Of a stretch of 64,000 bases of DNA, positions 32,425 through 41,467 are shown one piece after another (the first letter of the stretch is position 1; each line of letters opens with the position of its first letter). Position numbers and translations under genes: made by a program. The notes beneath the pieces are model-generated. The model was not told the origin of the DNA and made no database searches. It saw nothing but the letters and a program-made list of their open reading frames with translations. This DNA is from DATLGB01 sp037724045. GTDB taxonomy: Bacteria > Actinomycetota > Thermoleophilia > Solirubrobacterales > Solirubrobacteraceae. Location of the stretch: the NCBI GenBank assembly GCA_037724045.1, contig JBBJOW010000013.1, positions 1 to 64,000 of the forward strand, in the 5' to 3' direction.

Positions 32425-33069
32425 TCAGGCGAACGCCGGGATGGCCACGGGTGCGCCGTTGGCCTCGGCCACGCGCGTGACCTCCTCGGCCGCCCGGTCG
32501 AACTCCTCGTCGGAGAGCACCGGGGTGCCCTCGAAGGGGAGGTCGCGGGTGATCTCGAGAAACGAGCGGCAGCCGCCGAAGTCGTCGCGGACCTTGACCG
32601 TGACCGGCCGCGGGATCCGGTACGTGCGCAGCAGCACGACGTGCAGCGGGTGGCGGCTCTTCCAGCTCAGCCGCTTCTCGGCGTAGTCGGTCGTCCATAC
32701 GTAGTAGGGCGAGAGCGCTTCGATGGCGCGGCGGTCGGTGACCGTCCAGGCGCCGGCGACCTCGGCCCAGGCGCGGATGCGCACGCGCTCAGGCTGGGGG
32801 ATCCCGCCGTCGGCGGTCAGCGCCCAGGCCGGCGGCTCGCCGTCGGCCCACACGCCCTCCTCGAGCGCACGCCCGAGCTCGGGGTGATGGGACTCGCGCA
32901 CCAGGTCGTTGCGCTGGTGATCGAACGTCGGGTAGAGGAAGAAGCGGGGGTGCTCGAGCTCGAAGCGCTTGCCGGGCTCATGGACGCCACCCTTGCGCAG
33001 AGTGACCAGCTGCTCGCCCTCGGCGAGCGCGCGCACAGTGACTGCCCATTCCTTGAAGGCGATTGGCAT
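32425..33069 (-). CDS. DUF1802 family protein
   Basis: A 214-residue soluble protein that begins MPIAFKEWAVTVRALAEGEQ and contains LRKGGVHE, FFLYPTFDHQ and a later RIRAWAEV segment, as in DUF1802 proteins of unknown function found in actinobacteria and cyanobacteria. An ATG at 33069 starts exactly at the domain; a frame extending to 33174 has no family resemblance. It is the first gene of a three-gene minus-strand run with the DUF1152 and peptidase MA-like genes. Confidence 0.75.
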   Translation of the reverse strand: MPIAFKEWAVTVRALAEGEQLVTLRKGGVHEPGKRFELEHPRFFLYPTFDHQRNDLVRESHHPELGRALEEGVWADGEPPAWALTADGGIPQPERVRIRAWAEVAGAWTVTDRRAIEALSPYYVWTTDYAEKRLSWKSRHPLHVVLLRTYRIPRPVTVKVRDDFGGCRSFLEITRDLPFEGTPVLSDEEFDRAAEEVTRVAEANGAPVAIPAFA

Positions 33070-33227
33070 ACGGAGGGGGGAGGGTTGGGGACTGCCTACG
33101 GGAACGGTTGCGACGGCGCCTTGACCGCAGGCGCTCCGGACTGAGATCGGCATCTTATGCACAACCGCGTTCAAAAGTACAACTTCCCTGCAAAACGGCC
33201 ACTTCTGTACGTTGACGCAGTGTCAGC

Positions 33228-34115
33228 TCACAGACGCGTGCCGGCAAGGTCCTCGAGCACGGCGAGCACCGCCGCGAAGTCATCGCCGCCGAGGCCGCGG
33301 TCCATCGCGGCGGCGTACTGCTCGTCCGCGGTCGCGGCCGCCGGAAAGGCGACGCCTGCGGCCTGCGCCTCCTGCAGGCACAGCCGCACGTCCTTGAGCA
33401 TGTGCTCGAGCTTGAACAACGTCGTGAAGTCGTGCGCGCGCATCGGGCCGGCCTTGAGGTCGAGCATCGCCGAGCCGCCCGACCCGGCACCCATGATCTG
33501 CGTGAGCGCGTCGAGGTCGACCCCGGTGGCCTTGCCGACCAGCAGCGCCTGCGCGACGGTCGCGGCGTTCACGGCGGCGACCGAGTTGTTGATGACCTTG
33601 GCCATCTCACCCTGGCCCAGCTCGCCGACGTGGACCACGAGCGCACCCATCGCGTCCAGCAGCGGCCGGGCCCGCTCGATGTCCTCGCTCGCGCCGCCGG
33701 CCATGATGGTCAGGGTCCCGTCGGCGGCCTTCGGCGCGGAGCCGGTCACCGGGGCGTCGACGAAGCGGACATCGCGGGCGCTCAGCCGCTCCCCGATGGC
33801 GCGCGTCTGCGTGGGGGCGATCGTGCTCATGTCGACGAACAGCGCGCCGTCGCGGGCGCCGTGTACGGCGCCGTCGGGATCGTCGAGCAGCAGCGCCGTG
33901 ACCTGGTCGCCGTCGACGACCATCGAGAAGACGATGTCCGCGGCGGCGGCCGCCTCGCGCGGAGTCTCGGCGACGTTCGCTCCGTGCTCGTCAGCCCAGG
34001 CCCGCGCGGTCTCCGGCGTGCGGTTGTAGACGGTCAGCCGGTGGCCCTCGCGGACAAGATGAACGGCCTGGCGCGAGCCCATGATGCCCAGGCCGAGGAA
34101 AGCGACGTCGGTCAT
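33228..34115 (-). CDS. 3-hydroxyisobutyrate dehydrogenase-family protein
   Basis: A 295-residue beta-hydroxyacid dehydrogenase. The N-terminal Rossmann motif is GLGIMGSRQAVHL (6-18), the substrate motif is VDAPVTGSAPKA, and the catalytic lysine is in EMAKVINNS. The family includes 3-hydroxyisobutyrate, tartronate semialdehyde and glyoxylate/succinic semialdehyde reductases; the last is also plausible. ATG at 34115 overlaps the TGA of the alpha/beta hydrolase gene (ATGA), so the two are cotranscribed. Confidence 0.88.
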   Translation of the reverse strand: MTDVAFLGLGIMGSRQAVHLVREGHRLTVYNRTPETARAWADEHGANVAETPREAAAAADIVFSMVVDGDQVTALLLDDPDGAVHGARDGALFVDMSTIAPTQTRAIGERLSARDVRFVDAPVTGSAPKAADGTLTIMAGGASEDIERARPLLDAMGALVVHVGELGQGEMAKVINNSVAAVNAATVAQALLVGKATGVDLDALTQIMGAGSGGSAMLDLKAGPMRAHDFTTLFKLEHMLKDVRLCLQEAQAAGVAFPAAATADEQYAAAMDRGLGGDDFAAVLAVLEDLAGTRL

Positions 34116-35011
34116 TCGGTCTCGCTTCGCTCGCCACCGCTGAGCGCTGCGCGCTCGCTCCTCAGTATGAGGTCGAGGACGCGCCCGGGCTGCTCCTCGG
34201 GAAGGAAGTGCCCAGCGCCTTGCACGATCTCGGTGCGCAGGTCGTCGCAGTGGGCCTCGGCGCCGCGGATCCGCTCCGGCCCGATCACCGGGTCGTTCGC
34301 GCCCGTGGCGTAGACGACCGGCACCGTGACGCGGCGCTGCACGTACTTCCCGGCCGCCATCTGCCCCAGCTCACGGGCGAGGAAGGTGCGGTAGAGCGCC
34401 GCCGCCGCGGCGGCGTGCCCCGGCCGTCGCCACTGGTCCCCGTACAGGCGCGTCTCCTCGTTGGTCCAGCCGCGGGCCTCGAAGCGGCGAAACAGGCGCG
34501 GCAGCTGCGGCTGGGCGACGCGGTTGATCAGCGGCGTGATCACCGGTAGCTGGTAGAGCGCGCTGGCGGCGCTGCGCAGGCCGATCTCGGGCCGGAACCA
34601 CGGGTGCACGATGCTCAAGGCCACGATGCGCTCGAGGCGCTCCGGTGCGCGGATCGCGGTCAGCCAGGTGAGAAAGCCGCCCCAGTCGTGGCCGACCATG
34701 ACGCAGCGGTCGATCTCCAGCACGTCGAGCAGGCGCACCACGTCGGCGGCCAGGCCCATCTTCGAATAGTCCCCGGGCGGAGCGTCGCTCCAGCCGAAGC
34801 CGCGCAGGTCGGGTACGTAGACGCGGTGCTCGGACGCGAGTGGCCCGATCAGGTCCCGCCACATCCACCAGTGCTGGGGCCAGCCGTGCAGGAGCACCAT
34901 CGGCGGGGCCTCGGGATCCCCTGCGGTGGCGACGTGCCAGCGGGCGCGGTCCACCTGTACATCGGTGTGGACGACGCCGTCCAGCGGCGGCGGCTGTTTC
35001 GGGAACGCCAT
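34112..35011 (-). CDS. Alpha/beta hydrolase (epoxide hydrolase/dehalogenase-like)
   Basis: A 299-residue alpha/beta-hydrolase. The oxyanion region is HGWPQ (42-46) and the nucleophile elbow is VGHDWGG with Asp109, which points to the epoxide hydrolase/haloalkane dehalogenase group rather than Ser esterases. The late histidine is in GAGHFLPEE. The C-terminal end GGERSETE is encoded by a copy of the 13-bp word repeated elsewhere in the window. It starts with ATG at 35011, 11 bp after the end of the hydantoinase B gene. Confidence 0.87.
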   Translation of the reverse strand: MAFPKQPPPLDGVVHTDVQVDRARWHVATAGDPEAPPMVLLHGWPQHWWMWRDLIGPLASEHRVYVPDLRGFGWSDAPPGDYSKMGLAADVVRLLDVLEIDRCVMVGHDWGGFLTWLTAIRAPERLERIVALSIVHPWFRPEIGLRSAASALYQLPVITPLINRVAQPQLPRLFRRFEARGWTNEETRLYGDQWRRPGHAAAAAALYRTFLARELGQMAAGKYVQRRVTVPVVYATGANDPVIGPERIRGAEAHCDDLRTEIVQGAGHFLPEEQPGRVLDLILRSERAALSGGERSETE

Positions 35012-35022
35012 CGTCGAGCACG

Positions 35023-36495
35023 CTATCCGTGCCCGCCACCGCCCGGGGTCTCGATGCGCAGGCGCTGGCCGGCGCGCAGCGCGCGACGGGCCTTGGACGG
35101 GAGCTGGACGCCGTCGAGCAGGTTGCGGCCGACGGCGCCCGGCGCGCCGCCGCCGGCCCCCGGCGGCGCGTGGCGGCGGCGCTCGGTGAGCAGCGACAGC
35201 TCCATGTCGGCCAGCGCCTCGTACTCGCGCACGACGCCGTCGCCACCCCGGTGCGCGCCGCCGCCGCCGGAGCCGCGCCGGATCGCGTAGGTCACGACGC
35301 GGAGGGGGAACTCGAGCTCGAGCGCCTCGACCGGCGTGTTGAGCGTGTTGGACATGGCGACGTGCACGGCGCTCGGGCCGTCGGCGTCGGCGCACGCGCC
35401 CTGGCCACCGCCGAGCGTCTCGTAGTACGTGAAGTCGTCGTTGCCCAGGACGACGTTGTTCATCGTCCCCTGGCCGAGTGCGCGGCCGAAGGCGGCGAGG
35501 ACGAGGTCCGCGACGCGGCTGCTGGTCTCCACGTTGCCCGCGACCACCGCGGCGGGCGCGCGGGCGTTGAGCAGGCCGCCCTCGGGGGCGATCACCGTGA
35601 GCGGGCGCGAGGCGCCGGCGCTGGGCGGGATGTCTGGATCGGTGAGCACGCGAACGGCGAACAGGCAGGCGGACACCGTGACCGCCAGCGGGCAGTTGAG
35701 GTTGCCGTCGTGCTGGCCGGCGGAGCCGGTGAAGTCGAGCGTCAGCGTGTCGCCGGCGACGGTGGCCGTGAGCGCGAGCTCGAGGTCGCCGTCGGCACCC
35801 TCGAGGACGTCGGTCGCGGTGCGCTCACCGTCGTCGAGCGCAGCGATGCACGCGCGCATGCGCCGCTCGGCGTAGTCCTGCACGGCGTCCATTGCGCCGC
35901 GCAGCTCGTCGGCCCCGACCTTCCCGGCCAGCTCGGTCAGCCGGGCCGCGCCCGTGCGGTTGGCGGCGAGCTGCGCGCGCAGGTCGGCGCGCCGCTGCGC
36001 CGGGTTGCGCATCTGCGCCGTGAGCTCCGCGATGGCGTCGTCGTCGAGCGGCCGGGGGGCGATGACGACGCCTTCCTCGTCGAGGGTCCTCGAGTCGGCG
36101 GGCATGCTGCCGGGCGTGGGCCCGCCGACGTCGGCGTGGTGGGCGCGCGAGGCCGCGAAGCCCAGCAGACTGCCGTCGAGCCTTACGGGAGTGACGACGG
36201 TGATGTCGGGCAGGTGCGTGCCGCCGGCGTAGGGGTCGTTGACCACCCACGGCCGGTCGTCGCCGTTCTTGCGGGCGTCGGCGATCGCGCGCACCGCGGC
36301 GGGCATCGCCCCGAGGTGGACGGGGATGTGCTCGGCCTGCATGACCATGGCGGCGCCGGCGTCGAAGAGCGCGCACGAGCAGTCGCGCCGCTCCTTGATG
36401 TTCGCCGAGTGGGCAGCCTGCACCAGCACGGCGCCCATCTCCTCGCACGCCGCGCGCAGCGCGCCGCCGATGACCCGCAGCCCTACGGCATCCAC
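35023..36495 (-). CDS. hyuB: Hydantoinase B/oxoprolinase subunit
   Basis: A 490-residue HyuB-type subunit of ATP-dependent N-methylhydantoinase/5-oxoprolinase/acetone carboxylase-like enzymes. Landmarks are KERRDCSCALFD, NDPYAGGTHLPDI, HHADVGG and SGGGGAHRGGDG. It works with the HyuA subunit encoded just upstream (13-bp overlap). The compound cleaved cannot be told from sequence. It lies in front of an alpha/beta hydrolase and a beta-hydroxyacid dehydrogenase gene, which may act in the same catabolic route. Confidence 0.93.
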   Translation of the reverse strand: MDAVGLRVIGGALRAACEEMGAVLVQAAHSANIKERRDCSCALFDAGAAMVMQAEHIPVHLGAMPAAVRAIADARKNGDDRPWVVNDPYAGGTHLPDITVVTPVRLDGSLLGFAASRAHHADVGGPTPGSMPADSRTLDEEGVVIAPRPLDDDAIAELTAQMRNPAQRRADLRAQLAANRTGAARLTELAGKVGADELRGAMDAVQDYAERRMRACIAALDDGERTATDVLEGADGDLELALTATVAGDTLTLDFTGSAGQHDGNLNCPLAVTVSACLFAVRVLTDPDIPPSAGASRPLTVIAPEGGLLNARAPAAVVAGNVETSSRVADLVLAAFGRALGQGTMNNVVLGNDDFTYYETLGGGQGACADADGPSAVHVAMSNTLNTPVEALELEFPLRVVTYAIRRGSGGGGAHRGGDGVVREYEALADMELSLLTERRRHAPPGAGGGAPGAVGRNLLDGVQLPSKARRALRAGQRLRIETPGGGGHG

Positions 36496-38336
36496 AGGCG
36501 CACCGTTCCCGCCGCTTCCGTCTTCCCCCGCCAGCCCGGCGCCACGACGAGCGTGGACTCCGGCAGCTCGACGACCGCCGGCCCCTCCAACGTCTCCTCG
36601 GTCGCGGGGCTCGCGTCGATCTGGGGCCCGGCCGCCGTCCCGGTCACCCGCACCGTGACGAGCTCGACCTCCCCGCCCGTCTCGCGGTAGCCGTACGCCC
36701 GCTCGTGCTCGGCCTCGAACCGCTCGCGCAGGTCCTCCGTCGGGTGGGTGGGTTCGATTCCCAGCTCGAACGCCTGGCCGCGGTACCGCAGCTCGCAGGT
36801 CACGGTCACCCCCTCACCGAGGTCGACCTGCGGGGAGAGCTCGCCGACGATCGCCGCCACGTCCAGGTCGGTCGTCAGCACCGACCGGACGACGTCACGC
36901 CGCCGCTGCGCGACGACGAGCCCGAGCGCGGCGAGCACGCCCGACGCGCGCGGGCACAGCACGGTGGTGATGCCGAGCTCCTCGGCGATGGCGCAGGCGT
37001 GCAGGGGGCCGGCGCCGCCGAAGGGCATCAGCACCAGCTCGCGCGGGTCGACGCCGCGCTCGACGGTCATGACGCGCAGCGCGCGGACCATCTCGGCGTT
37101 GGCGACGTCGAGGATCCCCTGTGCGCAGTCCTGGAGACCGAGTCCCAGGCGCTCGCCGAGCGCGCCGACCGCCCGCTCCGCCGCCTCGCGGTCCAGCTCC
37201 ACGCCACCGGCGATCTTGCAACCGAGGTGGCCGAGCACGAGATGCGCGTCGGTGACCGTCGGCTCCTCGCCGCCGTGGCCGTAGCACGCAGGCCCCGGGC
37301 GGGCGCCCGCCGAGCGCGGCCCGACGCGCAGCGCGCCGCCCGCGTCGGCCCAGGCCACCGAGCCGCCGCCCGCGCCGACGGTGTGCAGGTCGAGCATCGG
37401 CAGGGCGATCGGGCGGTCGCCCACAGTGCGACCGCTCGTCTCGCGCACGCGGCCGGCCTGGACGACGCAGACGTCGCACGAGGTGCCGCCCATGTCGAAG
37501 CACAGCACGTCCGGCTCGCCGGCCGCCGCGGCCGCCCACGCCGCGCCCGCGGCCCCGCCCGCCGGACCGCTGAGGACCGTGGTGGCGGCGTTGGCGCCGG
37601 CCTCGGCGGCGTCGGCGAGCCCGCCCGAGGACTGCATGACGTCCGGCCGCGGCAGGCCGGCCTCCTCGGCGCGCTCGACGAGCCGGCCCAGGTATTCGGC
37701 CAGCAGCGGGGACAGGGCGGCGTCGACCTCGGTGGTGGCCGCGCGCTCATGCTCGCGGAAGGTGCCGACGGCGGCGTGGGACAGCGATACGTGCACGCCG
37801 GGCAGGTGCAGCGCGAGCGCCTCGCCGAGCGCCTGCTCGTGCGCGGGGTGCCGGTAGGCGTGCAACAGGCACACGGCGACCGCCTCGGGCTCGAGGTCGC
37901 GCAGCCGCGCTACGACGTCGGCGACGGCGTCGTCGCTCAGCGCGAGCAGCGGGCCGTCGGGGCCCATCCGCTCGGCCGCGCCGACGCGGCGCTCGGGCGG
38001 CACCAGCGGTGCGGGATGCGCGGCGCACAGCCGGTAGAGGTCGGCGCGCGCCTGGCGCCCGAGCTCGACGATGTCCTCGAAGCCCGCGGTGGCCACGAAC
38101 GCGGTCCGCGCGCCCCGGCCCTCGAGGAGCGCGTTGGTCGCCACCGTCGTCCCGTGGGAGAACGCCTCAACGTCATCCGCCGAGGCCCCGGCCTTGTCCA
38201 GCGCGGCGCGGATCGCCGCCAGCACACCCTCCGATTGATCGGAGGGCGTGGTCGGCGCCTTCGCGGTGACCAGCCGTCCGCCGACCGCGAGCACCGCGTC
38301 CGTGAACGTGCCGCCGACGTCGACTCCGAGGAGCAC
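36483..38336 (-). CDS. hyuA: Hydantoinase A/oxoprolinase subunit
   Basis: A 617-residue ATP-binding subunit with an actin-like fold: LLGVDVGGTFTDAVL (2-16), HGTTVATNALLEGRGARTA, then FDMGGTSCDVCVV and LMPFGGAGPLHACAIAEELG. It cleaves a cyclic amide such as a hydantoin or 5-oxoproline together with HyuB. ATG at 38336 gives the family N-terminus. A 151-bp palindrome stands only 18 bp upstream, so that structure sits in the promoter or leader region of this operon. Confidence 0.95.
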   Translation of the reverse strand: MLLGVDVGGTFTDAVLAVGGRLVTAKAPTTPSDQSEGVLAAIRAALDKAGASADDVEAFSHGTTVATNALLEGRGARTAFVATAGFEDIVELGRQARADLYRLCAAHPAPLVPPERRVGAAERMGPDGPLLALSDDAVADVVARLRDLEPEAVAVCLLHAYRHPAHEQALGEALALHLPGVHVSLSHAAVGTFREHERAATTEVDAALSPLLAEYLGRLVERAEEAGLPRPDVMQSSGGLADAAEAGANAATTVLSGPAGGAAGAAWAAAAAGEPDVLCFDMGGTSCDVCVVQAGRVRETSGRTVGDRPIALPMLDLHTVGAGGGSVAWADAGGALRVGPRSAGARPGPACYGHGGEEPTVTDAHLVLGHLGCKIAGGVELDREAAERAVGALGERLGLGLQDCAQGILDVANAEMVRALRVMTVERGVDPRELVLMPFGGAGPLHACAIAEELGITTVLCPRASGVLAALGLVVAQRRRDVVRSVLTTDLDVAAIVGELSPQVDLGEGVTVTCELRYRGQAFELGIEPTHPTEDLRERFEAEHERAYGYRETGGEVELVTVRVTGTAAGPQIDASPATEETLEGPAVVELPESTLVVAPGWRGKTEAAGTVRLWMP

Positions 38337-38354
38337 CGCCGGCAGGTTAGGGAA

Positions 38355-38505
38355 CGTTCATGAATAACCATGCGGTTTTGGGCGGGTCGAGCGCGATTGC
38401 CCTGGCGCCACCCGATTCCTCGCCGATGCACGCATCGACTCCGGAATCGTGCGGCCCCAGGCATCCACGGCTCGCACGCCCAAACACGCATCTAATTCAT
38501 GAACG
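38355..38505. repeat. 151-bp near-palindrome upstream of hyuA
   Basis: The outer arms are exact (CGTTCATGAAT at 38355-38365 and its complement at 38495-38505). Similarity of the two halves continues with few mismatches through to a centre near 38430 (GATGCACGCATC). Matching also extends a few bases outward to about 38346 and 38514, reaching the TAA stop of the gene on the right. It fills the 174-bp gap between a minus-strand gene's 3' end and hyuA's start. It could be a MITE-like element, a large terminator or an operator array. Confidence 0.75.
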
Positions 38506-38510
38506 AACCC

Positions 38511-38945
38511 TTACGCCGCTACTGCGATCTCCTCCCCGGCCGCCTCGGCAAGGTGCTGATGCGAGGGGCAGTAGCCGTTGAGCGGCAGCGGCACGCGCTG
38601 GCAGGGCCGGCCCTTGCGTGTGGTGGCGCGACACTCGACCTTGTTGCCGAGCGGGTCGAAGCCGGTCGTCGGCTGCGACACGAGCCACTCCTGGCACAGC
38701 CCGAGGTAGGTGTCCACGACGCGGTAGACGCGGCCCTGGGCCGACACCGGGAAGAAGACCCGGATGTCCGCGAACAGCGACTTGCAGGGCTTGGCGAAGT
38801 AGTGGCGGTCCGTGGCCAGCCGCAGCACGGCCGCCTCGCAGGCGGCGAGCACGTGCTCTTGATTGGACGTCTGGTCGGCGCACACGGGCTGTGCACTGAT
38901 CTCCGGTGCCAGTTCCCGGTACATCGCTCGGCTGAAGCGGTACAT
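38511..38945 (-). CDS. Conserved hypothetical protein with C-terminal Cys/His cluster
   Basis: A 144-residue protein: MYRFSRAMYRELAPEI, then a helical region (EHVLAACEAAVLRLATDRHYFAKP) and a C-terminal segment CRATTRKGRPCQRVPLPLNG followed by YCPSHQH, where three cysteines and histidines could bind zinc. No known function or domain name. Base composition fits the region, and the long open frame is better than either overlapping frame. Its stop codon touches the 151-bp palindrome. Confidence 0.6.
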   Translation of the reverse strand: MYRFSRAMYRELAPEISAQPVCADQTSNQEHVLAACEAAVLRLATDRHYFAKPCKSLFADIRVFFPVSAQGRVYRVVDTYLGLCQEWLVSQPTTGFDPLGNKVECRATTRKGRPCQRVPLPLNGYCPSHQHLAEAAGEEIAVAA

Positions 38946-38987
38946 CTCTCCCTCGTCAAGTCGCTCGCGCGGCGCTCTCCTTCGCCG

Positions 38988-40424
38988 CTATTGCCAGGAA
39001 ACGAGTGTGGACGAGAAAGATTGCGGCTGGATTACGGAGTGTCGATAGTCCAGTCTGCCGTCGGACTTGGGGAACTCCGTGCGGGCGTGGCCGCCCCGGG
39101 TCTCCTCGCGGCCCAGCGCGCAGGCGGCGACCATGCGCGCGAGCGGATGCGGATCCTGCGCGAGCTCCTCGAGGTCGGCCGCGCTGCGCTCGAGCCCGGC
39201 GAGCCGCCAGATCGCCTCGCGGGTCGCCCGCGTCGGCGCCTCGGGCGCCGGGCCGCGGGGCTCGCCGGGCACGCCCGATGGCGCGGGCTCGTCCAACCCG
39301 GCAAGGGCGGCACGGCGCCCGAAGACGAAGCACTCCGACAGCGAGTTCGAGGCGAGCCGGTTCGCGCCGTGCAGGCCCGTGCAGGCGACCTCGCCGACCG
39401 CGTAGAGGCCCGCCACGCCGGTCCGGCCGTCGAGGTCGGTCACGACGCCGCCCATCACGTAGTGACTGGCCGGTGCGACCGGGATCAGCTCGCGGGTCGG
39501 ATCGACGCCCGCGCTGCGCAGCGCGTCGACGACGTTCGGGAAGCGCAGCGGATCGACCGCGCGCATGTCGAGTCCGACGTGCGCCGAGCTGGTGTCGCGC
39601 ATCAGCCGGAAGATGGCGCGCGCGACGGCGTCGCGCGGAGCCAGCTCGTCGACGAAGCGCTCGCCGTCGGGACCGTGCAGCGTCGCGCCCTCGCCGCGGA
39701 TCGCTTCCGTGATGAGAAAGCCCTCGCGACCGGCGATCCCGGTGACCGCGGTTGGGTGGAACTGGACGAACTCGAGGTCGGCCAGATCCGCGCCGGCCGC
39801 GCGCGCCAGCAGCAGTCCCGAGCCCCACGAGCCGGGCGGGTTCGTCGTGCGGGAGTAGAGGGCCGCGCCGCCACCGGAGGCGAGGACGACCGCGCGCGCA
39901 GACACCGTGGTGCCGTCGTCGAGCGCCACGCCGGCGGCCCGTCCGTCGGTGCCGAGCAGGCTCGTCACACGCCCGCCCTCGCGGACCTCGATCGCGGGCT
40001 CGGCGACCACGCGGACCGCCAGGCCGCGCAGCAGGCGCCGCCCCGTCGCGCTGCCGCCGGCGTGCACGATCCGCCGCACCGAGTGCCCGCCCTCGAGGCC
40101 GAGCTCGACGTTGCCGGCCGCGTCGGCGTCGAAGACCACGCCGAGCTCCACCAGGTCGGCGAAGCGCGCCGGTGCCTCCGCGCACAGCACCTCCGCGGCG
40201 GCCCGGCGCACGAGCCCCCGGCCTGCCGCGAGCGTGTCCTCGAGGTGCTGGCCGGGCGAGTCCTCGGGCGCCAGCGCCGCGGCCAGCCCGCCCTGGGCCC
40301 AGTAAGACGCCGTCTCCGCCAGCGGGAGGGCGCTGACGAGCACGACTCGCGCGCCCGCCGCCGCCGCGCACAGCGAGGTGTAGAGGCCGGCTGCTCCGGC
40401 GCCGACGACGATCAGGTCTGCCAC
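38988..40424 (-). CDS. nadB: L-aspartate oxidase
   Basis: A 478-residue FAD enzyme of the succinate dehydrogenase/fumarate reductase flavoprotein family. It oxidises aspartate to iminoaspartate in NAD synthesis. The dinucleotide-binding motif is VVGAGAAGLYTSL (6-18), and SYWAQGGLAAAL, QFHPTAVTG, SHYVMGGVVTDLDGRTGVAGLYA and GLHGANRLASNSL are characteristic. It is shorter than E. coli NadB at the C-terminal helical domain. nadA and nadC are not in the window. Confidence 0.93.
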   Translation of the reverse strand: MADLIVVGAGAAGLYTSLCAAAAGARVVLVSALPLAETASYWAQGGLAAALAPEDSPGQHLEDTLAAGRGLVRRAAAEVLCAEAPARFADLVELGVVFDADAAGNVELGLEGGHSVRRIVHAGGSATGRRLLRGLAVRVVAEPAIEVREGGRVTSLLGTDGRAAGVALDDGTTVSARAVVLASGGGAALYSRTTNPPGSWGSGLLLARAAGADLADLEFVQFHPTAVTGIAGREGFLITEAIRGEGATLHGPDGERFVDELAPRDAVARAIFRLMRDTSSAHVGLDMRAVDPLRFPNVVDALRSAGVDPTRELIPVAPASHYVMGGVVTDLDGRTGVAGLYAVGEVACTGLHGANRLASNSLSECFVFGRRAALAGLDEPAPSGVPGEPRGPAPEAPTRATREAIWRLAGLERSAADLEELAQDPHPLARMVAACALGREETRGGHARTEFPKSDGRLDYRHSVIQPQSFSSTLVSWQ

Positions 40425-40444
40425 ACCCGCGTACGGTATGCCGC

Positions 40445-41467
40445 GTGGCCCAGCCGCTCTGGCTCTCGCACCCGTCGTCGCTCGATCACGTCATCCCAGG
40501 CCACCCCGAGCGGCCCGAGCGGCTGATCGGTCTCAACCGCGCGCTCGAGGCCAGCGACGACTTCCGGGGCTGGGCGCGGATGGAGTCGCCTGCGGCCACC
40601 CGCGCGCAGCTCGCCGCCGTCCACACCGAAGCGCTGATCGACGTCGTCGAGCGCCTGTGTGCCGCGGGCGGGGGCGCGATCGACATGGACACGGCGTGCG
40701 TCGCCGCGACGTGGGAGGCGGCGCTGCACGCCGCCGGCGGGGCGGTGGCGCTGGTCGACGCCCTGCTTTCGGGCGAGGCGACCGCGGGGTTCTCCGCACA
40801 CCGGCCGCCCGGCCACCACGCCGAGGCGGGGCAGGCGATGGGCTTCTGCTTCTTCGACTCCATCGCCGTCGGCGCCGCCCACGCGCTGCGCACCGTGCCG
40901 CGCGTGCTCGTCCTCGACTGGGACGTCCACCACGGCAACGGGACCAACGCGATCTTCCACTCGTCGCCCGACGTGCTCTTCGCCTCGATCCACCAGTCAC
41001 CGCTGTACCCGGGCACCGGCCGGGCGTCGGACGTCGGCAGCGGCGCCGGCGAGGGCTACACGGTCAACCTGCCGGTGCCGCCGGGATCGGGTGACGAGAC
41101 CTACGGCTCGCTGGTCGAGCACGTGATCGCACCCCTGGCGCGCGCCTACGAGCCCGGGCTCGTCCTGGTCTCCGCCGGATTCGACGCGCACCACGCCGAC
41201 CCGCTGGCGTCGTGTCAGGTGACCGAAGCCGGCTTCGAGGGCATGACCGCGTCGCTCAAGCGCGTGTGCGCCGAGCTCGGCGTGCCGCTCGGGCTGGTGC
41301 TCGAGGGCGGCTACAGCGTGGAGGCGCTCGCGGATTCCGTCTGCGCGCTGCTCGGCGTGCTGGGCGCCGACGAACCCCCGCCGCCGGCGTCGCTCGCGCG
41401 CCACCCGCTCGCCGAGCAGGCGCTCGAGCGACTCGGGACCTACTTCGGGACGACTTCCTTGGCGTAG
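40445..41467 (+). CDS. Histone deacetylase-family (acetoin utilisation/polyamine type) amidohydrolase
   Basis: A 340-residue zinc amidohydrolase of the arginase/deacetylase fold. The catalytic His pair is in RPPGHHAE, and the zinc ligands are in LDWDVHHGNGTN and SAGFDAHHADPLA. Bacterial members remove acetyl groups from acetylpolyamines, acetoin-related proteins or lysines; the substrate is not determined here. GTG start at 40445, 20 bp from the divergent nadB start. The 3' end overlaps a convergent gene by 28 bp. Confidence 0.93.
   Translation: MAQPLWLSHPSSLDHVIPGHPERPERLIGLNRALEASDDFRGWARMESPAATRAQLAAVHTEALIDVVERLCAAGGGAIDMDTACVAATWEAALHAAGGAVALVDALLSGEATAGFSAHRPPGHHAEAGQAMGFCFFDSIAVGAAHALRTVPRVLVLDWDVHHGNGTNAIFHSSPDVLFASIHQSPLYPGTGRASDVGSGAGEGYTVNLPVPPGSGDETYGSLVEHVIAPLARAYEPGLVLVSAGFDAHHADPLASCQVTEAGFEGMTASLKRVCAELGVPLGLVLEGGYSVEALADSVCALLGVLGADEPPPPASLARHPLAEQALERLGTYFGTTSLA

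Noticed and set aside
36740..36770. T-loop-like GGTTCGATTCC suggesting a tRNA
   Set aside because: No acceptor or anticodon stem fits around it and it lies in conserved hyuA coding sequence.
35023..38336. hyuA/hyuB as an acetone carboxylase operon
   Set aside because: No gamma subunit gene is present and the flanking genes do not match, so only the general hydantoinase/oxoprolinase assignment is kept.
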